This document shows positions 34,326-43,552 of a DNA stretch of 58,738 nucleotides, in pieces. Below the pieces are notes generated by a model that searched no databases, was not told the DNA's origin, and saw only the letters and a program-made list of their open reading frames with translations. The stretch is from Cellulosimicrobium cellulans (GTDB lineage: Bacteria > Actinomycetota > Actinomycetes > Actinomycetales > Cellulomonadaceae), in the NCBI RefSeq assembly GCF_006539945.1, contig NZ_BJNZ01000029.1, forward strand, positions 1 through 58,738. The letters are read 5' to 3'. How positions within the stretch are numbered: position 1 is the stretch's first letter; the number at the start of each line of letters is the position of its first letter. The translations under genes were made by a program, and so were the position numbers.

Positions 34326-35663
34326 ATGGACAGGCAGCAGGAGTTCGTGCTCCGCACGGTCGAGGAGCGCGACATCCGCTTCATCCGGCTCTGGTTCACC
34401 GACGTGCTCGGCATGCTCAAGTCGGTGGCGATCGCGCCGGCGGAGCTCGAGTCGGCGTTCGCCGAGGGCATCGGGTTCGACGGCAGCTCGATCGAGGGCC
34501 TCACGCGCGTGTACGAGGCCGACATGATCGCCAAGCCGGACCCCACCACGTTCCAGGTGCTCCCGTGGCGCGGCGAGCGGCACGGCACCGCGCGCATGTT
34601 CTGCGACATCCTCACGCCGGACGGCGAGCCGTCCCTCGCGGACAGCCGCAACGTGCTCAAGCGCGCGCTGGCGAAGGCGAGCGACAAGGGGTTCACGTTC
34701 TACACGCACCCCGAGGTCGAGTTCTACCTGTTCAACCAGCCCGCCGACGCCGAGCACGGCCTCGTGCCCGTCGACCAGGGCGGCTACTTCGACCACCTCG
34801 CGCGGGGATCGACGCACGACTTCCGCCGCGCCGCGATCACGATGCTCGAGTCCATGGGGATCTCGGTCGAGTTCTCCCACCACGAGGCGGGACCGGGCCA
34901 GAACGAGATCGACCTGCGCTACGCGGACGCGCTGACCACGGCCGACAACCTCATGACGTTCCGCACGGTCGTCAAGGAGGTCGCGCTCGAGCAGGGCGTG
35001 TTCGCGTCGTTCATGCCCAAGCCGATGGCCGACCAGCCGGGTTCGGGCATGCACACGCACCTGTCGCTCTTCGAGGGCGACCGCAACGCGTTCCACGAGC
35101 CCGGTGCCCAGTTCGAGCTGTCCAAGACGGCGCGCCAGTTCATCGCGGGACTGCTGGTCCACGCCGCGGAGATCACGGCGATCACCAACCAGTACGTGAA
35201 CTCGTACAAGCGCCTGTGGGGCGGCGCCGAGGCGCCCAGCTACGTGTGCTGGGGCCACAACAACCGCTCGGCGCTCGTGCGCGTGCCGATGTACAAGCCG
35301 GGCAAGGGGAACTCGAGCCGCGTCGAGTACCGCGCGCTCGACTCGGCCACGAACCCGTACCTCGCGTTCGCCGTCATGCTCGCCGCGGGGCTCAAGGGCA
35401 TCGAGGAGGGCTACGAGCTCCCCGAGGCGACCGAGGACGACGTCTGGGAGCTCACGGACGCCGAGCGTCGTGCCCTGGGCATCAAGCCGCTCCCGCAGTC
35501 GCTCGACGAGGCGATCGCGGTCATGGAGAAGTCGGAGCTCGTGGCGGAGACGCTCGGCGAGCACGTCTTCGACTTCGTGCTGCGCAACAAGCGCCAGGAG
35601 TGGGACGGCTACCGCGCGCAGGTCACGCCGTTCGAGCTGAAGCGGTTCCTCCAGGTCCTGTGA
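34326..35663 (+). CDS. glnA2: Glutamine synthetase, GlnA2 type
   Basis: A 445-residue class I glutamine synthetase (glutamate + ammonia + ATP to glutamine) of the shorter, GlnA2 type beside glnE, as in mycobacteria. Signature segments are GFDGSSIEGL, HPEVEFYLF, SHHEAGPGQNEID, SGMHTHLSL and ANQ-like TNQYVNSYKRL. At the adenylylation region it reads YELPEATEDDVW rather than the YELPPEE of GlnA1, so control by GlnE is doubtful. The ATG is preceded by AGGA at 8 nt; an ATG three codons earlier lacks a site. It overlaps glnE by 4 nt. Confidence 0.93.
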   Translation: MDRQQEFVLRTVEERDIRFIRLWFTDVLGMLKSVAIAPAELESAFAEGIGFDGSSIEGLTRVYEADMIAKPDPTTFQVLPWRGERHGTARMFCDILTPDGEPSLADSRNVLKRALAKASDKGFTFYTHPEVEFYLFNQPADAEHGLVPVDQGGYFDHLARGSTHDFRRAAITMLESMGISVEFSHHEAGPGQNEIDLRYADALTTADNLMTFRTVVKEVALEQGVFASFMPKPMADQPGSGMHTHLSLFEGDRNAFHEPGAQFELSKTARQFIAGLLVHAAEITAITNQYVNSYKRLWGGAEAPSYVCWGHNNRSALVRVPMYKPGKGNSSRVEYRALDSATNPYLAFAVMLAAGLKGIEEGYELPEATEDDVWELTDAERRALGIKPLPQSLDEAIAVMEKSELVAETLGEHVFDFVLRNKRQEWDGYRAQVTPFELKRFLQVL

Positions 35664-38600
35664 GCGGTCCCACGACGACGTCCGGTCGGTCCGGCGGCTC
35701 GCGCCGGCCGACGCTCACCGGTCGCCTCGCGCGCGTCGGCTTCGCCGACATCTCGCGCTCGGCGAGCCTGCTCGCGGACCCGGACCTCGCGCTCCTGCTC
35801 GACGGCGGTCGCGCTCCGGGCGCGGACGCTCCGGACGGCGGCGTGGACCCCGCGTCCGTCGTCGACGACGAGCTGCTCGCCGCGTTCGGGGCGGCAGCCG
35901 ACCCCGACCTCGCGCTGCTCCAGGTCGTGCGGCTCGCGGGCGCGTTGCGTGCCGACGTCGAGGCGCGCGGCCCGCTCGCGGACGTCGCGCGGCGCACCCT
36001 GCGGCCCGGCCAGGCGCGCGACCGCCTGCTGGCGGTGCTCGGCGCCTCCGTCTCGCTCGGCGACGACGTCGTGCGCCGACCCGCGCTGCTCGACGTCGTC
36101 GCCGACCCGACCCCGGGGACCGGCGTCGACGTGCGCGACGTCCGGGCCGAGCTGCTGCGCGCCGTCGGCGCCGACCCGGACGGCGCGGTGCCCGTCGCCG
36201 ACCAGGCCGGGCCGGAGCGTGTGGACGCCCTGCGCCGCGCCTACCGCGAGCGGATCCTGCGCATCGCCGCGACCGACCTCACGGCGACCGACCCGCTGAC
36301 CCGCATGCCCGCGGTCGGGGCGGCGCTCGCGGACCTCGCCGCCGCGGCGCTCGAAGGGGCGCTCGCGATCGCCCGCGCCGAGCTCGACGACCACGGCGCG
36401 GGCGTGCGGCTCGCCGTCATCGGCATGGGCAAGTGCGGGGCGCGCGAGCTCAACTACATCTCCGACGTCGACGTCATCTACGTCGTCGAGCCCGCCGAGG
36501 GCTACGACGAGGCGTACGCGACCAGCGTGGGCGCGCGGCTCGCGACGGGTCTGGCGCGCGTGTGCTGGGGGACGTCGGGAGAGCCCGCCCTGTGGCAGGT
36601 CGACGCGGCGCTGCGCCCCGAGGGCAAGCAGGGCCCGCTCGTGCGCACGCTCGCGAGCCACGTCGCGTACTACGAACGCTGGGCCAAGACCTGGGAGTTC
36701 CAGGCGCTGCTCAAGGCGCGCACCGTCGCGGGGGACCGGGACCTGGGCCGCGCGTACGAGGAGGCGATCGCCCCGTTCGTGTGGTCCGCCGCGGGCCGCG
36801 AGAACTTCGTCGAGGACTCGCAGGCGATGCGCCGGCGCGTCGAGGACCACGTGCCGGCGGCCGAGGCCGACCGCCAGCTCAAGCTCGGCAAGGGCGGCCT
36901 GCGCGACGTCGAGTTCACCGTCCAGCTCCTCCAGCTCGTGCACGGCCGGGCGGACGAGTCGATCCGCAGCCGCGGGACGCTCACGGCGCTCGCCGAGCTC
37001 GCCGCGGCCGGGTACGTGGGCCGCGAGCACGCGGCTCGGCTCGGCGTCTGCTACCGGTTCCTGCGCTCGCTCGAGCACCGCATCCAGCTCTTCCGGCTCC
37101 GGCGCACCCACCTCGTGCCGACCGCCGAGGACGAGCTGCGCCGTCTCGCGCGCTCGCTCGGGATGCGCTCCGAGGGCGCGGACGGGCTCACCGAGCGCTG
37201 GCGCGCGACGCGCCGCGAGGTGCGCGGCCTGCACGAGGAGATCTTCTACCGCCCGCTCCTGCCCGCCGTCGCGCAGCTCTCGCCGGACGAGGTGAGCCTG
37301 GCCCCGGAGGCGGCGAAGGCCCGCTTCGCGGCGATCGGCTACCGCGACCCGGCGGGCGCGATGCGCCACGTCACCGCGCTCACCGAGGGCGTGAGCCGGC
37401 GCGCGGCGATCCAGCGCCAGCTCCTGCCCGTCATGCTGGGCTGGTTCGCCGAGGGCGCGGACCCCGACGCGGGCCTGCTCGCGTTCCGCACGCTCTCCGA
37501 GACGCTCGGCGCGACGCACTGGTACCTCAAGCTGCTGCGCGACTCCGGCTCCGCGGCGCAGCGGCTCGCGCACCTGCTCTCGAACTCCCGCTACATGGCG
37601 GACGCGCTCGCCCGGTCGCCCGAGTCGGTCCGGTGGCTCGCGGCGGACGCCGACCTCACCCCCCGCGGCATCGAGCGGCTCTCGAGCGAGACCGACGCCA
37701 TCCTCACGCGCGCCGACGAGGTCGAGCCCGCGACGGTGAGCCTGCGCGCGGTGCGCCGTCGCGAGCTCGCACGCACGGGAGCCGCCGAGCTGCTCGGAGT
37801 CGTCGACGCGGTCGACGCGGCCCGGAGCATCTCCGACGCTGCGGACGTGGTGCTCGCGGGCGCGCTCCGCATCGCGGAGTTCGTCGCGCGCGCTGATCTC
37901 GGGTACGACGCCCAGGACCCCGGCTCGGCGCCCGCGCGCCTGCTCGTCGTCGCGATGGGCCGCCTCGGAGGTCGCGAGATGGGCTACGGCTCGGACGCCG
38001 ACGTGATGTTCGTGCACGACCCGGTGCCCGGCACAGAGGGCGCCGACGCCCAGGCGTACGCGCTCGCCGTGGCGACGCGGCTGCGCCAGCTCCTGTCCGC
38101 CGTCGGCCCGGAGCCCGCGCTCCCGGTCGACGCCGACCTGCGGCCCGAGGGGCGCAACGGCCCGCTCGTGCGCTCGCTCGCGTCGTACACCGAGTACTAC
38201 GAGCGCTGGTCGAGCGTCTGGGAGGCGCAGGCGCTCCTGCGCGCGCGCCCGGTCGCGGGCGACCTCGACGGGCTCGGCGAGGTGTTCACCCGGGTCGTCG
38301 ACGACCGCCGCTACCCGCAGGGCGGGCTCGACCTCGCGGAGGTGCGCGAGGTGCGGCGCATCAAGGCCCGCGTCGAGTCCGAGCGGCTCCCGCGCGGCGT
38401 CGAGGCGTCGCGCCACCTCAAGCTCGGCCGCGGTGGAGTGTCCGACGTCGAGTGGACCGTCCAGCTCCTCCAGCTCCAGCACGCCCACGACGTCCCCGGG
38501 CTGCGGACGACCTCGACGGTCGACGCGCTCGAGGCCGCCGTGGCGGCGGGTCTCGTCGACGCCCACGACGCCGTGGTGCTCGGCGAGGCGTGGCACCTCG

Positions 38601-38815
38601 CGTCCCGCCTGCGCAGCGCGCTCGTGCTGTGGTCGGGCCGGACGACCGGCACGACCGTGGACGTGCTGCCGCACGACCGGTTCGCGCTCAACGGGCTCGC
38701 GCGCGTGCTCGACCTCCCGGACGTCGACACGGGCGCCGAGCTCGAGGAGCACTTCCTGCGCACCGCGCGGCGCGCCCGGACGGTCATGGAGCGCGTCTTC
38801 TACGGCGAGGACTGA
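35660..38815 (+). CDS. glnE: Glutamine synthetase adenylyltransferase / adenylyl-removing enzyme
   Basis: A 1051-residue two-headed enzyme that adds AMP to, or removes it from, a tyrosine of glutamine synthetase. Both nucleotidyltransferase domains are seen. The N-terminal one near residue 254 reads GMGKCGARELNYISDVDVIYV (adenylyl removal in E. coli) and the C-terminal one near 765 reads AMGRLGGREMGYGSDADVMFV (adenylylation). Each is followed by a helical GlnD-PII-uridylyltransferase-like segment (LKLGKGGLRDVEFTVQLLQ and LKLGRGGVSDVEWTVQLLQ). The GTG overlaps the glnA2 stop. Its likely substrate is GlnA1 (43.5-45 kb), which carries the target tyrosine. Confidence 0.97.
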   Translation: MSGPTTTSGRSGGSRRPTLTGRLARVGFADISRSASLLADPDLALLLDGGRAPGADAPDGGVDPASVVDDELLAAFGAAADPDLALLQVVRLAGALRADVEARGPLADVARRTLRPGQARDRLLAVLGASVSLGDDVVRRPALLDVVADPTPGTGVDVRDVRAELLRAVGADPDGAVPVADQAGPERVDALRRAYRERILRIAATDLTATDPLTRMPAVGAALADLAAAALEGALAIARAELDDHGAGVRLAVIGMGKCGARELNYISDVDVIYVVEPAEGYDEAYATSVGARLATGLARVCWGTSGEPALWQVDAALRPEGKQGPLVRTLASHVAYYERWAKTWEFQALLKARTVAGDRDLGRAYEEAIAPFVWSAAGRENFVEDSQAMRRRVEDHVPAAEADRQLKLGKGGLRDVEFTVQLLQLVHGRADESIRSRGTLTALAELAAAGYVGREHAARLGVCYRFLRSLEHRIQLFRLRRTHLVPTAEDELRRLARSLGMRSEGADGLTERWRATRREVRGLHEEIFYRPLLPAVAQLSPDEVSLAPEAAKARFAAIGYRDPAGAMRHVTALTEGVSRRAAIQRQLLPVMLGWFAEGADPDAGLLAFRTLSETLGATHWYLKLLRDSGSAAQRLAHLLSNSRYMADALARSPESVRWLAADADLTPRGIERLSSETDAILTRADEVEPATVSLRAVRRRELARTGAAELLGVVDAVDAARSISDAADVVLAGALRIAEFVARADLGYDAQDPGSAPARLLVVAMGRLGGREMGYGSDADVMFVHDPVPGTEGADAQAYALAVATRLRQLLSAVGPEPALPVDADLRPEGRNGPLVRSLASYTEYYERWSSVWEAQALLRARPVAGDLDGLGEVFTRVVDDRRYPQGGLDLAEVREVRRIKARVESERLPRGVEASRHLKLGRGGVSDVEWTVQLLQLQHAHDVPGLRTTSTVDALEAAVAAGLVDAHDAVVLGEAWHLASRLRSALVLWSGRTTGTTVDVLPHDRFALNGLARVLDLPDVDTGAELEEHFLRTARRARTVMERVFYGED

Positions 38816-38817
38816 CC

Positions 38818-39210
38818 GTGGCCCGGCGCGACGAGCCGCCCGTCCCGGGTCTGCTCGACCGACGTGAGCCGCGCGAGCTGGGTGGTGGTGCGGTCGACCG
38901 CCGCGCGGCCCTGGAGCGCCGTGGTCGCTCGGGCGGGTCGTTCTACGGCTCGCGCCTGCGCTGGGCGGGGTGGATCGCCTGGGCGCTCGCGGCGTTCGCC
39001 GTCGTGCTCACCGTCGTGTGGCAGCGGCCCGAGCCCCTCGGCGCCGCGGCCCTGTGGGGCCTGGCCGGCGTCGGCTGCCGACGGTCCGCGCGCCTCGTGG
39101 AGGGCCCGCTCGGACCGGCCCGCGCGCTCGCGCTCCTCGGCCTCGTGGTGGCGCTCGTCGTGCTGCTGATCGTGGGCGCGGGCCTCGTCGCCCAGGGCGA
39201 GCGCGCCTGA
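38818..39210 (+). CDS. Small integral membrane protein of unknown function
   Basis: A 130-residue protein with a basic cytoplasmic N-terminus (about 1-48) and three predicted membrane helices (about 49-68, 73-88 and 102-125). No family is recognised. It starts at a GTG 2 nt after the glnE stop, so it is probably translated from the glnA2-glnE message. Confidence 0.65.
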   Translation: MARRDEPPVPGLLDRREPRELGGGAVDRRAALERRGRSGGSFYGSRLRWAGWIAWALAAFAVVLTVVWQRPEPLGAAALWGLAGVGCRRSARLVEGPLGPARALALLGLVVALVVLLIVGAGLVAQGERA

Positions 39211-39213
39211 CTC

Positions 39214-39230
39214 GCCCGCCCCGGACGGGC
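39214..39230. terminator. Weak hairpin between convergent genes
   Basis: GCCCG / CGGGC, 5-bp stem with a 7-nt loop, in the 23-bp gap between the membrane-protein gene and the convergent reductase gene. Confidence 0.35.
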
Positions 39231-39233
39231 ACG

Positions 39234-39881
39234 TCAGAGGATGCGGGGCGCCCGGGCGAGGTTCGCGCGCAGCTCGTCGGCGTCCTGGCGCGCGACGTAC
39301 GCCGGACGGTCGCGCTCGACGCGCCACGACTCCGCGAGCGGGCTCGTGTCGACCGCGTCGAACCCGAGCTCGTCGTAGAACCGCACGACCCAGGCGGCGG
39401 CCTCGGGGAAGTCGCTCGCGGTCGCCAGAGCGCGGCGTCCCGGCGTGCCCGCGGGGGTCCCGTCGGTCGTGATGTCCGTCGACCGGATGTGGTTGAACGC
39501 CTTGGCGACCTTGGACCCGGCCAGGTGCTCCTGGAGCAGGCCCGACGACGTGGCCTCGCCCCGGTCGATCGCCTCGACGTGCCCGTCGCGCTCCCAGTAG
39601 TAGTTGTTCGCGTCGAGCACGATCTTCCCGTCCAGCGGTTCGACGGGGACCTCGCGGTACGCCCCGAAGGGAACCGCCACGACGGCGACGTCCGCTGCGC
39701 GCGCGGCCTCCTCGGCGGTCGCCGCGCGTGCTCGCGGACCCAGCTCGGCGACGAGGTCGTCCAGCGTCCGAGGGTCCCGGGAGTTCGCGATCACCACGTC
39801 GTAGCCGTGGATGATGGCCGCCCGTGCGACCTGAGAGCCGATGTTCCCTGCGCCGATGATCCCGAGAGTCGTCATGGTCAT
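39234..39881 (-). CDS. NADP-binding oxidoreductase (F420-dependent NADP reductase-like)
   Basis: A 215-residue Rossmann protein of the NADPH-dependent F420 reductase / NADP_Rossmann (pyrroline-5-carboxylate reductase-like) family. It has LGIIGAGNIGSQVARAAI at the N-terminus, ANSRDPRTL for the adenine phosphate, AVVAVPFGAY, and VAKAFNHI. The cofactor is probably NADP; true F420 use is not established. Start is uncertain: ATG at 39881 is chosen, with alternatives TTG 39887 and ATG 39875, and no convincing ribosome-binding site. It is divergent from the SLC13 permease. Confidence 0.82.
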   Translation of the reverse strand: MTMTTLGIIGAGNIGSQVARAAIIHGYDVVIANSRDPRTLDDLVAELGPRARAATAEEAARAADVAVVAVPFGAYREVPVEPLDGKIVLDANNYYWERDGHVEAIDRGEATSSGLLQEHLAGSKVAKAFNHIRSTDITTDGTPAGTPGRRALATASDFPEAAAWVVRFYDELGFDAVDTSPLAESWRVERDRPAYVARQDADELRANLARAPRIL

Positions 39882-39964
39882 CGACAACGCACCGGCGTGC
39901 CCACTATTCCGGTCCCCACCGCCAGGGGGCGTCCTGTGGCATCCTGACCTCCCAGGGGGTGCCC

Positions 39965-41560
39965 ATGATCGATCCGCTGGTCGCGACGTTCGTCATCCTG
40001 GCGCTGGCGGTCGTGGGCTTCATGACCAACCGGCTCCCTCTCGTCGTCGTGGCGCTCTTCGTGCCGGTCGCCCTGTGGGCGACCGGGGTGCTCACGCTCG
40101 ACGAGGCGCTGGGTGGTTTCAGCGACCCGATCGTGCTGTTCATCGCGACCTTGTTCGTGCTCAGCGACGCGCTGGACTCCACGGGCATCACCGCCTGGAT
40201 CGGGCAGTGGCTCGAGCGGCGCGCGTCGCTCGGCCGCACGGGTTTGCTCGCGCTGATGGTCGGGGTCGCCGCACTGCTCGCGGCCGTCATCAGCATCAAC
40301 GGGGCCGTCGCGGCGCTCCTCCCGGTCGCCGTCGTGGCTGCCGCGCGGGCCGGCATCGTGCCCTCGCGCATGCTCATCCCGCTCGCGTTCGCCGCGGGCG
40401 CCGGGTCGCTCCTGACGCTGACCGGCACGCCCGTGAACATCATCGTGTCCGAGGCGGCCGCGGAGGCGGGCGGCCAGGAGTTCGGCTACTTCGAGTTCGC
40501 GCTGGTGGGGATCCCGCTCGTCCTCGCCACGGCCGTGCTCGTCGTGACGCTCGGCGACCGGCTGCTGCCGGAACGCGTCCCCGAGCACCTCGCCGACACG
40601 GCCACCGACCCGCGCGAGCGCGTGCGCTCGTGGCGCGAGACCTACCCTGCCGAGCTCGACACAGGCCGCCTGTTCTCGGGCGGCACGGGGGTCGTCGAGG
40701 TGCTCATCGCACCCCGCTCGACGCTCGTGGGGCGCCGGGTGAGCCCCGGCATGACGACCCGGGACGAGGGGCTCGTCGTGCTCGCCATCCGCCGCGGCGA
40801 CGGCAGCTCGACCGGGCCGGAGGGCGAGGCTCCGTCAGGCCCGATGACCCTCCAGCCGGGCGACGCCGTGCTCGTGCGCGGGCCCTGGGACGCGCTCCAC
40901 CGCTACACGCAGTCGCCCGACGTCATCGCCGTCGACTCCTCGAAGAGCCTCCAGCGTGGCGTCCCGCTCGGGCGCGGCTGGCGGCGCTGCCTCGGGGTGC
41001 TGGTCGCGACGATCGTGCTGCTCGCGACCGGGGTCGTGCCGCCGGTCATCGCGGGTCTTCTTGCGGCGGGCGCCCTCGTGCTCCTGCGGGTCGTCACCGT
41101 GCCTCAGTCGTTCCGCGCGATCTCGTGGGACACAGTCGTGCTCATCGCGGCCCTCATCCCGCTGTCCGCGGCGTTCGTCTCCTCCGGTGCGGCCGACGCG
41201 ATCGCGGACGTCGTGCTCCGGGTCACCGGCGGCGGCTCACCGCACCTCGCGCTCCTGGTGGTGTGCGTGCTCACGCTCGTGCTCGGCCAGTTCATCTCGA
41301 ACGTCGCGACCGTCCTCGTGATGGCCCCGGTCGCGGTGTCGTTCGCGCAGACTCTGGGCGTGAGCGTGCAGCCGTTCATGATGGCGCTCACGGTCGCCGG
41401 GGCCGCGGCCTTCCTCACGCCGATCGCGACCCCGGTGAATCTCATGGTCCTCCAGCCGGGCGGCTACCGGTTCGGTGACTACTGGCGTCTGGGCCTGCCG
41501 CTGGCGGTCGTCTTCCTCGCCGCCGCTGTCCTCTACGTGCCGCTCGTCTGGCCTTTCTGA
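39965..41560 (+). CDS. SLC13/DASS-type permease with one internal RCK_C domain
   Basis: A 531-residue transporter of the divalent anion:sodium symporter group. The two membrane halves (about 1-205 and 340-531) each end in a family-type loop: TLTGTPVNIIVSEAA in the first and SNVATVLVMAPVA with ATPVNLMVLQPGGYRFGDYW in the second. A cytoplasmic insert at about 235-325 has the RCK_C (TrkA-C) pattern VEVLIAPRSTLVGRRV ... LQPGDAVLVRGP. Members usually carry two RCK_C copies; only one is seen here. Substrate (sulfate, dicarboxylate or other) is unknown. ATG 39965 is preferred over GTG 39959 because AGGGGG lies 5 nt before it. Confidence 0.85.
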   Translation: MIDPLVATFVILALAVVGFMTNRLPLVVVALFVPVALWATGVLTLDEALGGFSDPIVLFIATLFVLSDALDSTGITAWIGQWLERRASLGRTGLLALMVGVAALLAAVISINGAVAALLPVAVVAAARAGIVPSRMLIPLAFAAGAGSLLTLTGTPVNIIVSEAAAEAGGQEFGYFEFALVGIPLVLATAVLVVTLGDRLLPERVPEHLADTATDPRERVRSWRETYPAELDTGRLFSGGTGVVEVLIAPRSTLVGRRVSPGMTTRDEGLVVLAIRRGDGSSTGPEGEAPSGPMTLQPGDAVLVRGPWDALHRYTQSPDVIAVDSSKSLQRGVPLGRGWRRCLGVLVATIVLLATGVVPPVIAGLLAAGALVLLRVVTVPQSFRAISWDTVVLIAALIPLSAAFVSSGAADAIADVVLRVTGGGSPHLALLVVCVLTLVLGQFISNVATVLVMAPVAVSFAQTLGVSVQPFMMALTVAGAAAFLTPIATPVNLMVLQPGGYRFGDYWRLGLPLAVVFLAAAVLYVPLVWPF

Positions 41561-41611
41561 CCTGCTCCCCGCGGCGCGGCTCGCCGTGGCAGGACGCCGC
41601 CGCACATGGGA

Positions 41612-41621
41612 CGGTATACCG
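41612..41621. promoter_or_regulatory. 10-bp palindrome upstream of the monooxygenase
   Basis: CGGTATACCG, perfectly symmetric, about 60 nt upstream of the ATG. Its TATACC could also act as a -10. Weak candidate operator or promoter. Confidence 0.3.
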
Positions 41622-41680
41622 CAGCGCGCGGGCCGTCAGCCCTGCGGTGTCCGGACGGATCTGAGACGGGGGAGCGGTAC

Positions 41681-43387
41681 ATGGGGGATTCGGCGAGCGG
41701 CGAGAGCTACGACGCGGTCGTGATCGGGGCGGGTTTCTCGGGGCTGGCGATGCTCTACCATCTCCGGGAGGTCGGGCTCTCGGTCCTCGTGGTCGACGGC
41801 GCCGGGGGAGTCGGCGGCACGTGGTGGGCCAACCGGTACCCGGGCGTCCGCACCGACTCGGAGTACCTCGCCTACGCGTTCTCGTTCTCCCGCGAGGTCC
41901 GGGACGAGTGGGACTGGAGCGAGCGGTACCCGCGCGGCGAGGAGATCCGCGCCTACCTGGAGTTCGTCGCCAACCGGCTCGACCTGCGGCGCGACATCCG
42001 GCTGAGCGCGACCGTCGAGCGGGCCGAGCACTCGGACGTCACGAACCTGTGGACGCTCACCCTCGCCGACGGGTCGACGCTGCGCGCCACCTACCTCGTC
42101 TCGGCCACGGGGCTGCTCTCGCGTCCCCTCTACCCGAACATCCCCGGCCTGGACACCTTCGCCGGGCCCGCGCACCACTCGGCGAGGTGGCCGCACGAGG
42201 GGGTGGACCTGTCCGGCAAGCGCGTCGGGCTGATCGGCGTGGGGGCTTCCGGGATCCAGCTGCTGCCCGAGCTCGCCGCCCAGGCGGCCCACGTCACGGT
42301 CTTCCAGCGCACCCCGAACTACGTCCTGGAGACGACGAGCCCCGCCGTCACCGCGGACGAGCTCGCCGCGCTGCGCGCGGACTACGACGCCGTCTTCGAG
42401 CGCGCGGCCCAGCACCCTTTCGGTGTGCCGATGGAGATCCCGACGCGGTCCGCGCTCGACGTGGAGGACGACGAGCGCCGCCGGGTGTTCGAGTCCCGCT
42501 GGGAGGCGGGCGGCTTCCGGTTCGCCAACGAGTGCTTCACCGACCTCGTCTCGAGCCCCGAGGCGAGCGCGCTCGCGTCCGAGTTCCTCCGCGGCAAGAT
42601 CCGGGAGATCGTCACCGACCCCCGGACCGCCGAGGCGCTCAGCCCTTCCACCTACACGTTCATGGGCAAGCGTCCGCCCACCGGTCACGGCTACTACGCC
42701 GCGTACAACCGGGAGAACGTCGAGCTCGTCGACGTCCTCGCGACCCCGATCACGCAGGTGACGCCCCGCGGGGTCGTCGTGGGCGGCTCTGCGGACGGGG
42801 CGGAGGAGGTCGAGCACGAGCTCGACGTGCTCGTGCTCGCGACCGGGTTCGACGCCATGACGGGGGCGCTCACCGCGTTCGACATCGTCGGACGTGAGGG
42901 CATCACGCTGCGCGAGCGGTGGGAGCGGGACGGGCTGCGCACCTACCTGGGGATCTCCGTCCACGGGTTCCCCAACCTCTTCCTGTCGCTCGGCCCGCAG
43001 ACGCCGCTGTCCAACCTCACGGTGCCGGTCCAGCGCGGCGCGCAGTGGCTCCAGCGCGCGCTCGCGTTCGCGCGGGAGAACGGCGTCGCGCAGCTCGAGG
43101 CGACGCGCGAGGCCGAGGAGTGGTGGTACGAGGAGACCGAGCGCGCGGGGCGGGCCACCGTCATGTACGAGGAGGGCAAGAAGGCCGGCGCCTGGTTCGT
43201 CGGTGGCAACGTCCCCGGCAAGCGCGCGGAGATGGCGGTGTACCTCGGCGGAGGGCCCGTCTACCAGGACGAGTGCGCCCGGGCCGCGGCCGAGCAGTAC
43301 GCGGGGTTCCGCCCCGGCTCCGGGCTGCCGACGGCCCACGTGCGCGCCGCCGCGACGGAGACCGCCGCGGTTCCTGCCGCAGGCTGA
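41681..43387 (+). CDS. Type I Baeyer-Villiger flavin monooxygenase
   Basis: A 568-residue FAD- and NADPH-dependent monooxygenase. It has the FAD Rossmann GAGFSGLAML near residue 17, GGTWWANRYPGVRTDSEY, the Baeyer-Villiger fingerprint F-A-G-P-A-H-H-S-A-R-W-P, a second dinucleotide site GVGASGIQLL, and ATGFDAMTGA. These fit cyclohexanone/cyclopentadecanone-type enzymes turning ketones into esters or lactones; the natural substrate is unknown. The frame is open further upstream, but the ATG at 41681 follows GGGGGAG and gives the standard N-terminus. It is monocistronic, with its own terminator. Confidence 0.93.
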   Translation: MGDSASGESYDAVVIGAGFSGLAMLYHLREVGLSVLVVDGAGGVGGTWWANRYPGVRTDSEYLAYAFSFSREVRDEWDWSERYPRGEEIRAYLEFVANRLDLRRDIRLSATVERAEHSDVTNLWTLTLADGSTLRATYLVSATGLLSRPLYPNIPGLDTFAGPAHHSARWPHEGVDLSGKRVGLIGVGASGIQLLPELAAQAAHVTVFQRTPNYVLETTSPAVTADELAALRADYDAVFERAAQHPFGVPMEIPTRSALDVEDDERRRVFESRWEAGGFRFANECFTDLVSSPEASALASEFLRGKIREIVTDPRTAEALSPSTYTFMGKRPPTGHGYYAAYNRENVELVDVLATPITQVTPRGVVVGGSADGAEEVEHELDVLVLATGFDAMTGALTAFDIVGREGITLRERWERDGLRTYLGISVHGFPNLFLSLGPQTPLSNLTVPVQRGAQWLQRALAFARENGVAQLEATREAEEWWYEETERAGRATVMYEEGKKAGAWFVGGNVPGKRAEMAVYLGGGPVYQDECARAAAEQYAGFRPGSGLPTAHVRAAATETAAVPAAG

Positions 43388-43389
43388 CA

Positions 43390-43428
43390 GGCGGGTGCGG
43401 CGCGCCCCCTGCGCGCACCGCACCCGCC
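43390..43428 (+). terminator. Terminator of the monooxygenase gene
   Basis: An 11-bp stem (GGCGGGTGCGG with CCGCACCCGCC) topped by a further GCGC/GCGC helix, starting 2 nt after the stop codon. Confidence 0.7.
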
Positions 43429-43491
43429 TCGCTGCGTGCGGGAAATGAGGGCGCGAGGCAAGACATGTCCAGATCCCTGTGCGACACGACG

Positions 43492-43529
43492 ACGGCGGCC
43501 CGCCACCCGGAAGGGTGGCGGGCCGCCGT
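43492..43529 (-). terminator. glnA1 terminator
   Basis: A 17-bp uninterrupted stem closed by a GGAA tetraloop, 23 nt beyond the glnA1 stop. It is symmetric enough to stop transcription from either side of this convergent junction. Confidence 0.8.
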
Positions 43530-43552
43530 GCGGTCCGTCGGTGCGCGACCGA

